From positions 6,696,001 through 6,760,000 of the forward strand of contig NZ_CP117883.1 of assembly GCF_028736215.1 (NCBI RefSeq): 64,000 bases of DNA, in the 5' to 3' direction. This document shows, piece after piece, positions 8,635 through 17,496 of the stretch. A program made the position numbers and the translations under genes. This DNA comes from Mucilaginibacter sp. KACC 22773. Lineage in GTDB: Bacteria; Bacteroidota; Bacteroidia; Sphingobacteriales; Sphingobacteriaceae. Below the pieces are notes generated by a model that did no database searches, was not told the origin of the DNA, and saw only the letters and a list, made by a program, of their open reading frames with translations. The first letter of the stretch is position 1. Each line of letters begins with the position of its first letter.

Positions 8635-8824
8635 CCTTTTTTGTTTTAAATTATTGATTAATAAACTGTTAAAAAAGCAAACTGAAACTCCACTTTTATG
8701 GAGATTTTTTAGTCAGTAAACCTACTGTCATTCAGAAAGAGTGCATTGTGCAATCCTTCGCCATTAATGAAAACAGATCACCTATTTCCATATTGATACA
8801 TCTTTGTGCCCATACGGAAATTGT

Positions 8825-10768
8825 CTATTCGTTTACAGCAACCCTTAATACTTTATCCTGATAGGGCTTTAAATCTGTGATATTACCGATACTCACCAGC
8901 GATGTTGGGGCAATACCCTTTGTTTCGATGCAATTAAATTTGTTCAGATATAATTTTCCGATGAGCGCATCGGTATAAAAAACTACTTTCGAAGGAAAGT
9001 TAAGGTCATACCTATCTGCAAGAACGCCGCCAGTTCTTTCACTTCCAATAAGGGCCGTATTGGTCCTGTTTGCTAAAATGCCTGCAATAAAAATCTCTGA
9101 AGCGCAAACCGTATTTTTATCGCATAAAACAACAACTTTTGCTGCCGGATTTAAGTGATAATACTGATTTGACTTGATAATAAGGGGATCTGAATAATTA
9201 CCATTAAAATCTTTTATCTTATATATGGTGGCAGGTTTATCAAAAAAAACAGATAACAACCTGAATACAGATAAACCAATCCCGCCGCCGTTCCCCCTAA
9301 GATCAATGATGACTTTGTGAGCGTTTTTAACATTATCCCAGTTATTTAAAAACCTCCGGTAAACATCTAATGTCCAGCTTGATATTTGATAATAGGCCAC
9401 ATCGTTATCAAGCATTTTAAAATAACACTGCTTTGGTTTAAAGTTTTCATCAACTGTTAATGTGCCATTATATTTCATGCACACTTTTTGCTGTATTCGA
9501 TCAGTTCCCATAACAGTAAAAATTGTACTATCTCCTTTATGCTTGCCTATACCCTCCAAAAACTCACCATTGAGATTTTTTCCTTCTTCGGGATCATTTT
9601 TTCTCAAACTATCCATAACATCGGTAACAAATCTCTGGTCAATCTTTACAATTTCGAGACCTATTGGCAGAGTTGTTTTGTAACGCGGGTCAAAAACTGC
9701 CGCGATATAAAGTTTATTATTGATGGTATATGCTCTTAGCGGCCTGATTATTTTTTGAACTGGCTGCGCCTTAATTGCGCCACCTGGCTGAATATTTAGA
9801 CCAAGGTGCGGGTCGTGAAATTCATCTTTTAAAAAACGTGATAATATCCCTACATACTTATAAAAACCTGCTGTATCGGTATTGGCCTGTAACTGCATTA
9901 TTTTTTGAAATTTATGCAGCGCCGAATCTTTGTTAATACCTCTTTCAATATAAAAAGGATAGTTTTTAACGGAACTGTATACTGCCTTATTGATCAAATC
10001 TATTTCAGCCAGTTTATCACCCAGATTTGACAGATAAATGCTTGACCCAAGCACGCCTCTTTTTTCCTGATCTGTTGATGATGAAATGTATTCGCTCATA
10101 AAATCAGACGGATTTGATTGCAGTTTTGCATTCTTTTTGGCGACCTGTGGCAAATAAAAACCTGCTGGAAGGCTAACATGCTTTATCGCACCGTGCACAA
10201 CCGCAAAATCTGCAGCATAAACCTTTACTTTCAATTCTGGGTTAACCGGTACGGCCAACATTGCAAGCTTAAATTTATCGCTGAATGGCAGAAGGGTATT
10301 ATTTTTAAATATTACCGGCAGGTCACTGCTGCTGTCCCAATCGCCCAGATTATCCGATATTTGGTTTTGATACCCCTGATAAGTTACCTTTATTGTTTTT
10401 GAATAATATGACCGGGTATATGGATTATACATTAAAAATGACAGACTGCTCACATTTTCGAGATACAAATCAGTTACGAGAAAATGCTGTGACGAATCCA
10501 ATTTGGCCTGATAAGAGAAATCTGTTTTCCACATTAATTTCTGTTCCATCTCTTTACTTGCATCAATAAGTGGATAGACTTTTGTACTTAGCCGGTCATA
10601 GAACTCATATTCAGGGAATAAAAAATTAAGCGTTTTTTGATTCTTGTCCTGTACTATAGTATACACCGTTTTATCATTCATAAAATCATGTGTTTCGGCC
10701 ATCCATTGGCAAAATCCCGAAGATGGTATAAATGCAATAAGAAGCAGTAGTATCTTAATATTGTTCAT
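8825..10768 (-). CDS. Secreted S41 family (C-terminal processing) peptidase
   Basis: 647 residues with an N-terminal signal peptide (NIKILLLLIAFIPSSGFCQ), so it acts in the periplasm or at the surface. The C-terminal half holds the tail-specific protease fold: HDPHLGL at about 318-324, RGNGGG at 491-496 and the serine nucleophile Ser557 in VCASEIF, followed by RTGGV. The N-terminal ~280 residues are unassigned. It starts 12 bp after the arginase-like gene and on the same strand, in the RiPP locus. Possible roles are trimming of the exported peptide, immunity by degrading it, or envelope quality control. The role is inference; the family call is firm. Confidence 0.87.
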   Translation of the reverse strand: MNNIKILLLLIAFIPSSGFCQWMAETHDFMNDKTVYTIVQDKNQKTLNFLFPEYEFYDRLSTKVYPLIDASKEMEQKLMWKTDFSYQAKLDSSQHFLVTDLYLENVSSLSFLMYNPYTRSYYSKTIKVTYQGYQNQISDNLGDWDSSSDLPVIFKNNTLLPFSDKFKLAMLAVPVNPELKVKVYAADFAVVHGAIKHVSLPAGFYLPQVAKKNAKLQSNPSDFMSEYISSSTDQEKRGVLGSSIYLSNLGDKLAEIDLINKAVYSSVKNYPFYIERGINKDSALHKFQKIMQLQANTDTAGFYKYVGILSRFLKDEFHDPHLGLNIQPGGAIKAQPVQKIIRPLRAYTINNKLYIAAVFDPRYKTTLPIGLEIVKIDQRFVTDVMDSLRKNDPEEGKNLNGEFLEGIGKHKGDSTIFTVMGTDRIQQKVCMKYNGTLTVDENFKPKQCYFKMLDNDVAYYQISSWTLDVYRRFLNNWDNVKNAHKVIIDLRGNGGGIGLSVFRLLSVFFDKPATIYKIKDFNGNYSDPLIIKSNQYYHLNPAAKVVVLCDKNTVCASEIFIAGILANRTNTALIGSERTGGVLADRYDLNFPSKVVFYTDALIGKLYLNKFNCIETKGIAPTSLVSIGNITDLKPYQDKVLRVAVNE

Positions 10769-10780
10769 ATTTCACTTTGA

Positions 10781-11704
10781 TTAGGCAACTTCAAGCTCGG
10801 CAACTAAATGAACTTCCAGTTCATATAAAGATTTAAGCCCTTTTAACAATGAATCTTCAATAAACTCCCACTGGTCATCCGGTGTAAAGCCGCTAAAGCG
10901 CGACCGGCAAATAGTTATCACTTTGGGTAGCACCTTGCGCTCCTTTAATTTGTTTATGACCTCGCCTATTCGTTCAATGATCAGTTCTCGATCTACCTTT
11001 AAGGTAAAAGGATAAAGGTCAGGATAGGTATGCTTGTAATCATTAAGAATAAGATGGTACTTGCCATCTGCTTCATACACGTTAGATTTAAAACCCAGAA
11101 ATTTGCTTTGGTGGTAAGGTGAACTATGAAATTTGTCGTATTCAGCTTTTGTTATTTCAATACTTATCTCATATAACTCTACCGGGTTTCCGGAACAAGA
11201 AAAATAATCTAAATCAATATCAAGCGCTATAGAAAACAGGGCCTCCGGCATTTCATCGATGTTATTCAGATGAAAATCGAAGATCTTTAAATCACGGTCA
11301 ACTTCTGAAGCTTTCCTGATTTCGTCGGTAACCGGCCCTGACAGGAGTTTCAATCCATCTGCATTATAAGTTCTTACATACAGGAGATGGTCGTGCCTGC
11401 TGGTTTTATGTTGTAATTTAAACCAGTAAATGCTGTTAAAAATCCCTTTGTACATGGCCGGCATAATAAATGAGCCTATCCCGATCTCCTCATGAGTAAA
11501 CGTCCTAACTTCACCCCGCTCAGCTGGGTTTAAGCTATTAATTGACTTATTAAACCTCGGAACCCCCATATCGCCATGTTCGTCAATATGATACAAAACA
11601 TTATCGGCAGCAGGTATTATGCCATTTTGTACACATTCATTCCACACATAAAAGGCTTCGTTGTGTTCTTCCAGAATAAAAACCGGTATCTTTTGTAATC
11701 TCAT
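10781..11704 (-). CDS. UPF0489 peptide-arginase-like protein
   Basis: 307 residues. It shows the two metal-binding signatures of the arginase/UPF0489 fold: Asp41-Glu-His43-Gly-Asp45 (HIDEHGDMGVP, a D-x-H-x-D motif) and Asp162-x-Asp164-x-Asp166 (ALDIDLDYF). UPF0489 includes OspR, a RiPP-modifying arginase shown to turn peptide arginine into ornithine in the landornamide pathway. In this locus all three precursors share an arginine in TDCRG, which would be the predicted target. The gene leads a two-gene unit with the S41 protease, and the conserved operator-like site lies 80-116 bp upstream of its start. Activity is inferred from family and context. Confidence 0.8.
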   Translation of the reverse strand: MRLQKIPVFILEEHNEAFYVWNECVQNGIIPAADNVLYHIDEHGDMGVPRFNKSINSLNPAERGEVRTFTHEEIGIGSFIMPAMYKGIFNSIYWFKLQHKTSRHDHLLYVRTYNADGLKLLSGPVTDEIRKASEVDRDLKIFDFHLNNIDEMPEALFSIALDIDLDYFSCSGNPVELYEISIEITKAEYDKFHSSPYHQSKFLGFKSNVYEADGKYHLILNDYKHTYPDLYPFTLKVDRELIIERIGEVINKLKERKVLPKVITICRSRFSGFTPDDQWEFIEDSLLKGLKSLYELEVHLVAELEVA

Positions 11705-11783
11705 ATAACTATTAAATATTCGGTTGGGTTTATAAGTTGAGTGCCTGTTTTATAAATTTAAGCCATTATCATTCGCAGAAAAT

Positions 11784-11820
11784 ATTTATTACACAAGCAT
11801 GCCTGATGTTTACACCAACA
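11784..11820 (-). promoter_or_regulatory. Conserved tandem half-site operator (site A), candidate LytTR site
   Basis: Read on the plus strand the site is ATTTATTACACAA, 13 variable bases, then TTACACCAACA. The half-sites TTACACAA (11789) and TTACACCAA (11810) start exactly 21 bp apart, the spacing expected for a LytTR-type dimer. The same 24 fixed bases with the same gap recur at 17987-18023, and a variant at 20277-20314. It lies upstream of the arginase-like gene. A 9 bp stem hairpin (11802-11825, CCTGATGTT/AACATCAGG) overlaps it here only. Confidence 0.65.
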
Positions 11821-11911
11821 TCAGGTTTGATATTGGTGGTCTTGTTCGTAGAATGAATAAATCGAGGTTAAAACACATTGCCTGGCATGCCATTCAATGC
11901 GCCGAACCTTT

Positions 11912-13126
11912 TTAAACGCTTGCTTCATGTGTATATAAAACACCGGGCACAACATTCTCTTGGTTCAGATTAAAATGCGCTTTTATTTTTTTATAATTTG
12001 AGAAACAGTATATCACCGCTCTCCACCAGGAAACAAAAGAAACTACAAGCCAAAACAAAGGGTATACCAATATGCTCAGCCCGGAAATATTACCAGTAAA
12101 TCTTCTTTCTTTAGCTGCGCATGTCAACAGCAGGAAATAATAACATTCACTTAAACAATAGGTTATTGATAAAACAATGAAAAGGTTTTTGATGCTGGTA
12201 ACAATTACAATTCCTGCAAGTGCCGGAAACAACAATAACAGTAAAATAGATGCAAAATCTTGCAGGGTACGTATTCCAACAACGCTCGCCGACTTGATCT
12301 GGCTAAAATAAAATGTGCGTTCTTTAATAACAGTTTCAATGTAACCTGTGTACCAGCGGACCCGTTGGCTTATCAGTTGAGGTAACCGGCCGGGTGGACG
12401 GGTTAAAGCTTCTACATTTTCGAAGTAAAAAACTTTCAAATTAAGCCTGGCGCCAATAGTGGCGGCTTCCCGGTCTTCGCCACTTCTTAAACCCGAATGC
12501 AACTTATAAATATCCAGCAACATAGTTCTGCGGTAACAAGACCCTGCACCGGGCATAACAGGTACTGTCTGCTCTTTTTGGTGTAATTTATAGTATGTTC
12601 TGGCAAAGCAGTATTCCAATTGCTGCATTTTAAAAGTAAGGCCTCTTTCTCCAAAGGGGTACATCCTGAAATAACAACCCATATATTCTTTTGAATTGTC
12701 CAAACGAAGAATTGCCATTTTCAAATTCTCAAGGTGGTTAAGGTCGGTATCAAAGTCTGATACAGTTATGTAATCATGAGAAATATTCATAGCCGTTAAA
12801 TTTAATGCTCCAACCTTTTGAGTGTTCTTAGCTATAACTGCAGAATAAAAACCACTGTCACCGCGTTGTTGAAAACGGGTTAATATTTCCTTGCTCCCAT
12901 CGTTTGAACCATCATCGATCAATATGATATCCAACTCATAAGCATACTTATGCGCCAAAGCTGAAAAATATGTGAGACGACGACGGTAATATTCCGCATT
13001 TTTACACTCATTGAATTGCGGAATGAGTACAGCCATTCTTTTAGAAAGCCCGGCAGGTTGTTTTACCCACGAAAAAAGGTCTAATTGTTGATGTTTCTTC
13101 GGTTTCATGGTATTTGTTTTTATCAT
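11912..13126 (-). CDS. Membrane GT2 family glycosyltransferase
   Basis: 404 residues. The N-terminal half is a GT-A glycosyltransferase: DDGSNDGS at 71-78, the DxD-type DFDTD at 124-128, GAGSCYRR near 193-200, the acid GED at 216-218 and QRVRWY at 254-259, the Q-x-x-R-W signature of processive GT2 enzymes. Residues about 275-385 contain several membrane spans. These enzymes transfer sugars from UDP-donors, often making polysaccharide at the inner membrane. In this locus it might glycosylate the peptide or a lipid carrier, but a membrane GT2 in a RiPP operon is unusual and its role is unknown. Met7 is an alternative start. It stands 229 bp after the condensation-domain gene. Confidence 0.85.
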   Translation of the reverse strand: MIKTNTMKPKKHQQLDLFSWVKQPAGLSKRMAVLIPQFNECKNAEYYRRRLTYFSALAHKYAYELDIILIDDGSNDGSKEILTRFQQRGDSGFYSAVIAKNTQKVGALNLTAMNISHDYITVSDFDTDLNHLENLKMAILRLDNSKEYMGCYFRMYPFGERGLTFKMQQLEYCFARTYYKLHQKEQTVPVMPGAGSCYRRTMLLDIYKLHSGLRSGEDREAATIGARLNLKVFYFENVEALTRPPGRLPQLISQRVRWYTGYIETVIKERTFYFSQIKSASVVGIRTLQDFASILLLLLFPALAGIVIVTSIKNLFIVLSITYCLSECYYFLLLTCAAKERRFTGNISGLSILVYPLFWLVVSFVSWWRAVIYCFSNYKKIKAHFNLNQENVVPGVLYTHEASV

Positions 13127-13355
13127 TCTGAATGGTCCTGTTTGGTGTTACTCTATCAGATTAAAGAGCTTGAATAGGGGCATATCCGGATGTTAACGCT
13201 CTGTAACATGTTATTTAGAAGTAAATTACCGGGCACTCGGCAAGCTTATAGAAAAACAGCCCCGAGGATCGTTAGAAAACGGCCAAAGCAATCATATTTG
13301 GCTTGGTTATTTATTCTGCTATCGATCATGTGTCAAAAACTGATCGTGATTATGC

Positions 13356-14729
13356 TTAGTTATACAGCGATTGCGCAGTATCTGATAGCTCGCTGTGTTT
13401 CAATGCCTGTAATAAGTCTTTAACCTGATGATCAGGGTGGGCAACGATATAGCTCATCACATTTTTATGAACAAAGGAAAGTGTTTCTAAAAACGATGGT
13501 TTGAAGAAACGCAAATTGCAGCTCCAGCGAAATGCAAAAGCATCCTGGTATTGAGATGCGGCGCATTCCAAAGCATAATAAGTACTTTGATGTTGTTGAT
13601 AACCCGCTGGGCTGTCCTGGCCAATTAGCGATTCTGAACTTAGCTTATTCAATTCCAGATTAGCATACAAGTGGCAATTCCCACGAAGATAACTCTCGTT
13701 TAAATCAAGATATCCGTGGTCAAAAATTATATGCCTGCATGCACTTACAAGGTTTAAACAAAAACTGGCGGCCACATCCGAAATAGTAGTTTCATGATTC
13801 AAAGTGTGGACAAAGTAAATCCCCCCGGTCAGACAACCAATCGTATTATTAAATTTATTTAAAAATCTATTGGCGACCGGTGATGCAAAAACCATCCTGT
13901 CTGTTTTGTTTAGGAGGTTCAAACTGATAAGGAAACCAGTATAAAAAACAGAGCTTAACCCAAATTTCAAAGATAAGGAAGATGAAAGGATCCCGGCATG
14001 GGCAGCATCGGTGAAATTCATAACATAGGCGATAGCCTGCTGCGGAAGATGACATCCGTTATATTTAAGATCGCTGTCGGCATATTCATGATAGCCCAGT
14101 GCCGATGGATGATCAGATAAAACCAGCCTCCAGTAGTTAATATCCCTATGCTTGTTTTTTTGGCATTGGTAGTTCTGTAGTTGGGTGTATTCCTTTAACT
14201 GAACTGAAGGTGATTCAAAGATTGGATATTTCCCGGACTTATGTTTTGAATAAACATCCACCATTTCAGCTTTCAGGATCTTAACTGACCATGCATCTGC
14301 AATAATGTGATGGACGACAACACATACATTGTACAGATCATCATTGATTTTAAACAACAGAAATTTGCTTACTGGCCCATTTTGGAGCTCATGAAAACTG
14401 ATCATTTTCTTTTGCACCATAAAATCATGTTGCTCGTGCTGGGGTAGCATGCTGGCGTCATAATATTGCAGATCAAAGCGATCCAATGTATTTGGCAAAA
14501 TAACCTGTCTGATTTTGCCCTCTATAAAGGGAAAAATTGTTCGTAAGCTTTCATGCCTTTCATACAGTGTGCTTACTGTTTTTTTTAAAACTTCAACATC
14601 TACTTTTTGAGGGTAAAAGTCTAAAATCAGCGCATCCTGATAGCCCGATTTATCCGGATGGGTATTTGCCAGCCACCACTTTTTTTGTGAAACGGAAGGC
14701 GCGATTATTTCTGCCGGCATGTGATCCAT
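13356..14729 (-). CDS. Stand-alone NRPS-type condensation domain protein
   Basis: 457 residues, the length of one condensation domain with nothing attached. The catalytic HHxxxD motif is intact as HHIIADAWS at 140-148 (His141, Asp145). The N-terminal SQKKWWLANT and YERHESLRTIF segments match the C1/C2 core motifs. Condensation domains join an acyl or aminoacyl group on a carrier protein to an amine. The only carrier protein in the window is the ACP at 2956-3237, with its own AcpS, and no adenylation domain or ketosynthase is seen. This suggests transfer of a carrier-bound group onto the RiPP, for example N-acylation, which is inference. It starts 18 bp after the GIN-domain gene. Confidence 0.86.
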   Translation of the reverse strand: MDHMPAEIIAPSVSQKKWWLANTHPDKSGYQDALILDFYPQKVDVEVLKKTVSTLYERHESLRTIFPFIEGKIRQVILPNTLDRFDLQYYDASMLPQHEQHDFMVQKKMISFHELQNGPVSKFLLFKINDDLYNVCVVVHHIIADAWSVKILKAEMVDVYSKHKSGKYPIFESPSVQLKEYTQLQNYQCQKNKHRDINYWRLVLSDHPSALGYHEYADSDLKYNGCHLPQQAIAYVMNFTDAAHAGILSSSLSLKFGLSSVFYTGFLISLNLLNKTDRMVFASPVANRFLNKFNNTIGCLTGGIYFVHTLNHETTISDVAASFCLNLVSACRHIIFDHGYLDLNESYLRGNCHLYANLELNKLSSESLIGQDSPAGYQQHQSTYYALECAASQYQDAFAFRWSCNLRFFKPSFLETLSFVHKNVMSYIVAHPDHQVKDLLQALKHSELSDTAQSLYN

Positions 14730-14747
14730 GTTTAATCTGTTGAAATG

Positions 14748-15509
14748 TTAAAGCACAAGTTTTTCAATACTGCCTCCCAGCCCGTTTTTTTTAATTTGGG
14801 GGTTTCCTTTATAATATACCGTACTGCTGCTGCTGAGTGGTATATGTACATTTAACCTAACAAGGCAGTTAACCCAAGCATCGCAGCTTCCGTTTAAGCT
14901 CAACTCCGCTGTATTTGTTGATAACTCCTGTGCTCGAACGTCCCCACTTCCCGACAAATCAAACATGGCGTGTTGTGTTTTGCCTGACAGCTCAAAATCC
15001 GCCGCGTCCCTGCCTTTCACTTTTAAATCATTACAATCTATAGCCACCTTTATTTTCCCTGAACCAATGTTAACAATTTGAACTGAAGGCCCGGTTAGTG
15101 TGGCATTAATCGTATTGATATCGGCCGAACCTATGTTTTTTATATTTCTTATCTTCTTAGCAGGAATTAATATCTTGAAAAAAGTTTTGGGATTGAACCA
15201 CGTACCCGGATCGTTTTTGATAACGAGTGTGCCTTTGACTGCCTTTACTTGTATATGGCGAACGATGTTGCTGTCAGCTTCGATAGCTACCGCTCCGGTA
15301 TCGTTAGTGAGATAAACATTTACCGGAGTATATATTTCAATCGATGAGTAATTACTCACAAAATATATTTTTTGTTGTTTTTGACCATTTCCCTTGATAG
15401 CTTGTGCTCTTGCGTTGGAAAAAACAAGCAAGAGCAGTAACCAAACCAAGGCCTTCCTCGCTATAAATCGCTCAATATATGCTTGCTGTGATGTAAGTGT
15501 GTTTTCCAT
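14748..15509 (-). CDS. GIN-domain (DUF2807-like) secreted protein with a chimeric N-terminus
   Basis: 253 residues. Residues about 45-250 show the repetitive beta-helix pattern of the GIN/DUF2807 auto-transporter adhesin head-like domain (SADINTINATLTGPSVQIVN, GSGKIKV, GSGDVRAQ). The first 18 residues, MENTLTSQQAYIERFIAR, are identical to the start of the unknown 296 aa protein at 5984-6874 and come from the 1.9 kb duplication. Directly after them is a signal-peptide-like stretch (KALVWLLLLLVFSNARAQ) with no Met of its own, so the native start seems to have been replaced. Whether the added hydrophilic 18 residues still allow secretion is unclear. The function of the domain in a RiPP locus is unknown. 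Confidence 0.82.
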   Translation of the reverse strand: MENTLTSQQAYIERFIARKALVWLLLLLVFSNARAQAIKGNGQKQQKIYFVSNYSSIEIYTPVNVYLTNDTGAVAIEADSNIVRHIQVKAVKGTLVIKNDPGTWFNPKTFFKILIPAKKIRNIKNIGSADINTINATLTGPSVQIVNIGSGKIKVAIDCNDLKVKGRDAADFELSGKTQHAMFDLSGSGDVRAQELSTNTAELSLNGSCDAWVNCLVRLNVHIPLSSSSTVYYKGNPQIKKNGLGGSIEKLVL

Positions 15510-15542
15510 GTCAACGGACTTAGCTATGTGGTACTAACCGGG

Positions 15543-17009
15543 TTATTTATTGGAATGGCCTGTGTTTACTTTATTAGTATGCCCGGGAAAAATGATCAGA
15601 TCTGGCCTGCTGTCCATTAATAGATATTGATGTTTCAGACTGTCTTCCGTTTTGGTTTTCCAGGGCGTGCAATCTGGCATGCCCTCTTTTAAAGCCTGAT
15701 GCGAGCAGGATAACTTATCACATACCGGCAAATATTTACATGAACTGCATATCTCGTTAACCTGTGAACGGTCATAATCCATATATGGTTGATGTGATTC
15801 TATTTTAAAGCCCTGTGATACGTGACTGATCGCTTCCTTACCGTCATGAATGGTTTCCCAGCATTTATGAATATTGCCGTCCGGGTCAACTACCAGGCTG
15901 TACGGAGACACCCACGTAGCACACTCATCCTGTATTTCTGGCAACACCCATTTTAACCGGGCCTGTTCACGCTGGTTTTGTGCAGCCCACCGGTTATAGC
16001 GCGTTACCAGGTTCAACCTGAAAGACTGCTGAAAATCAAAAAAGTCACCTACGCTAAACCGGGCACTCAGGTCAGACTCGTTCGCCTCTTCATACGTACG
16101 CAACCAGGCTGTGCTAAAAGAAATCTGGTCCGAGCGCATTGGCCACAAACCAAATACATGAAAATCCTGAAACAGCTCATCTATTGAGTCGGCTATCTCA
16201 CGGTCTGTATTGATCCGCACCGTGACATGCATACCAGCCGGCATTAAACAAAGGTTTTCAAGTATCTGAAAATAATTCTTCTTTTCATTATTACGCCCCT
16301 TGAGCGGACGGCTTTTGTCATGCGTTTTTTGTGGCCCGTCTACCGTAATTTGTACATTTTTTACATCGCAGTTTTTTAGAAGTGCCCAGTTATCGGAAGT
16401 AAGCAGGATACCATTCGTGATGATATTGGCCGAATAGCTGATACCATGCTTGGCACAAAGATCCTTTAACATTGGGGTTAGCCTCGATATTGCGTTCTTA
16501 TTAATCAAAGGTTCGCCACCGTACCAGGTAACATTGAGCGCATGCCATCTTTTTACCGGCGATTGCTCAAGCATATCATTAATATAATTGATGATTGAAC
16601 GAAGGTTCTCGATATCATTTAATGACTTATTGGGCTTTACAAACTCAAAACAATATGGGCAACCCATATTGCACATGATCGTAGTGCCCACCGTCAGGTT
16701 AATACTCCCGTCATCCTTATCATACAACAGTTCCCTTTTTTTTGAATAAAACTTGTTGTATTCTTCACGTTCGTTTAAATCCCCTTTTACAAAAAAACCC
16801 TTATCATAAAGGTAGTTCAACAGCTTATGACGCTCTGCACCAACACTATCATCAAGCCTTAATACCGATTGCCCGACAGTTTCAACATAAGAGCCCTGTT
16901 CCCAATTTAAAACCTCCAGCCCTCCGCTGATCAAATTATAAATCAGATATTCAGACTTTTCTGCTATCGGAACTATAACATTGTAAAAACTATATTTTAT
17001 ATCCTTCAT
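15543..17009 (-). CDS. Radical SAM/SPASM peptide maturase, copy 2
   Basis: 488 residues, identical to the protein encoded at 6908-8374 except Ile420 for Met420. The radical SAM motif Cys113/Cys117/Cys120, WYGGEP and the seven SPASM-region cysteines are all intact, so both copies should be active. It is preceded by an identical 60 aa precursor gene (17087-17269) and, further upstream, by a diverged third precursor (17497-17688). The gene after it is the GIN chimera, 33 bp away, taking the place that the unknown 296 aa gene has after copy 1. The near identity points to recent duplication or gene conversion rather than to two specialised enzymes. Confidence 0.95.
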   Translation of the reverse strand: MKDIKYSFYNVIVPIAEKSEYLIYNLISGGLEVLNWEQGSYVETVGQSVLRLDDSVGAERHKLLNYLYDKGFFVKGDLNEREEYNKFYSKKRELLYDKDDGSINLTVGTTIMCNMGCPYCFEFVKPNKSLNDIENLRSIINYINDMLEQSPVKRWHALNVTWYGGEPLINKNAISRLTPMLKDLCAKHGISYSANIITNGILLTSDNWALLKNCDVKNVQITVDGPQKTHDKSRPLKGRNNEKKNYFQILENLCLMPAGMHVTVRINTDREIADSIDELFQDFHVFGLWPMRSDQISFSTAWLRTYEEANESDLSARFSVGDFFDFQQSFRLNLVTRYNRWAAQNQREQARLKWVLPEIQDECATWVSPYSLVVDPDGNIHKCWETIHDGKEAISHVSQGFKIESHQPYMDYDRSQVNEICSSCKYLPVCDKLSCSHQALKEGMPDCTPWKTKTEDSLKHQYLLMDSRPDLIIFPGHTNKVNTGHSNK

Positions 17010-17045
17010 CTTCTGTAATATCTGCTGTTAAATCCATACCTAAAG

Positions 17046-17075
17046 AGCCGGCCGCATTTCTACATGCCGCCGGCT
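17046..17075 (-). promoter_or_regulatory. Intercistronic hairpin, copy 2
   Basis: Same AGCCGGC/GCCGGCT stem as at 8411-8440. An A-to-T change on the plus strand extends the inner stem to GCAT/ATGC, so the substitution strengthens rather than breaks the structure. It lies between the precursor and the maturase genes. Confidence 0.6.
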
Positions 17076-17086
17076 TTTCATTCAAA

Positions 17087-17269
17087 TCAAAACAGCAAGC
17101 TGTCTTCATCTGATTCGATCGCAGCGTTAACACCCCTGCAATCTGTTCCGCTTCCGAATTCCCTGCAGAATGCTTCTACTGCCTGGGTGTTCGAATACAC
17201 ATCCTCCACTTTACGCGGTTTGATCAATTCCTTGATTTGTTCTTTTGGCATTGATTGTTGATTGTTCAT
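17087..17269 (-). CDS. Radical SAM RiPP precursor peptide, copy 2
   Basis: 60 residues, identical in protein sequence to the peptide at 8452-8634; the DNA differs by a silent base (GAC/GAT region near 17107). It carries the same leader-like ELIKPRK and EDVYSNTQ segments and the core with Cys35, Cys44 and Arg45 followed by the acidic tail. It lies 77 bp upstream of maturase copy 2 and 227 bp downstream of the third precursor. Having two identical precursor genes may raise dosage, or may simply be a by-product of the segmental duplication. Confidence 0.87.
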   Translation of the reverse strand: MNNQQSMPKEQIKELIKPRKVEDVYSNTQAVEAFCREFGSGTDCRGVNAAIESDEDSLLF

Positions 17270-17496
17270 CCTTTTTTTGTTTTAAATTATTGATTAATAA
17301 ACTGTTAAAAAAGCAAACTGAAACTCCACTTTTATGGAGATTTTTTAGTCAGTAAACCTACTGTCATCCGCTTTAAGACCGGTTTCAGGAAACAAATACT
17401 GTTAACGGCGATAGGAAAACAAGCATTATCATGCCGCCTTTATTACAATGTACTGTTCACTCCCCAAAATCCGATGGGAACAGGCTGTTCTAAATG

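Larger units (their letters stand above)
6819..8731. repeat. 1.9 kb direct repeat, copy 1
   Basis: This segment recurs at 15454-17367 in the same orientation. The offset is 8635 bp over most of its length and 8636 after a T-run that is one base longer in copy 2. Only a handful of substitutions separate the copies. It contains the first 18 codons of the unknown gene, the whole radical SAM gene, the intercistronic hairpin, a whole precursor gene and about 100 bp upstream. The breakpoints fall inside one coding region and in an intergenic region, with no transposase or terminal inverted repeats in sight, so a recent segmental duplication is more likely than an insertion sequence. Confidence 0.97.
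15454..17367. repeat. 1.9 kb direct repeat, copy 2
   Basis: Second copy of the segment at 6819-8731, same orientation. Its left end creates an in-frame fusion with the GIN-domain gene; its right end lies about 100 bp upstream of the precursor gene. The very few differences include one amino-acid change in the maturase and a one-base longer T-run near the precursor start. Recombination between the copies would delete the five genes between them (8.6 kb) and leave one precursor-maturase pair. Confidence 0.97.

Noticed and set aside
8688..8703. CTCCA/TGGAG mini-hairpin with a T-run upstream of the precursor
   Set aside because: The stem is only 5 bp and the T-run is on the strand opposite to the genes, so I do not call it a terminator.
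13190..13423. 77-codon plus-strand frame
   Set aside because: It overlaps the 3' end of the condensation-domain gene antisense and resembles no protein.
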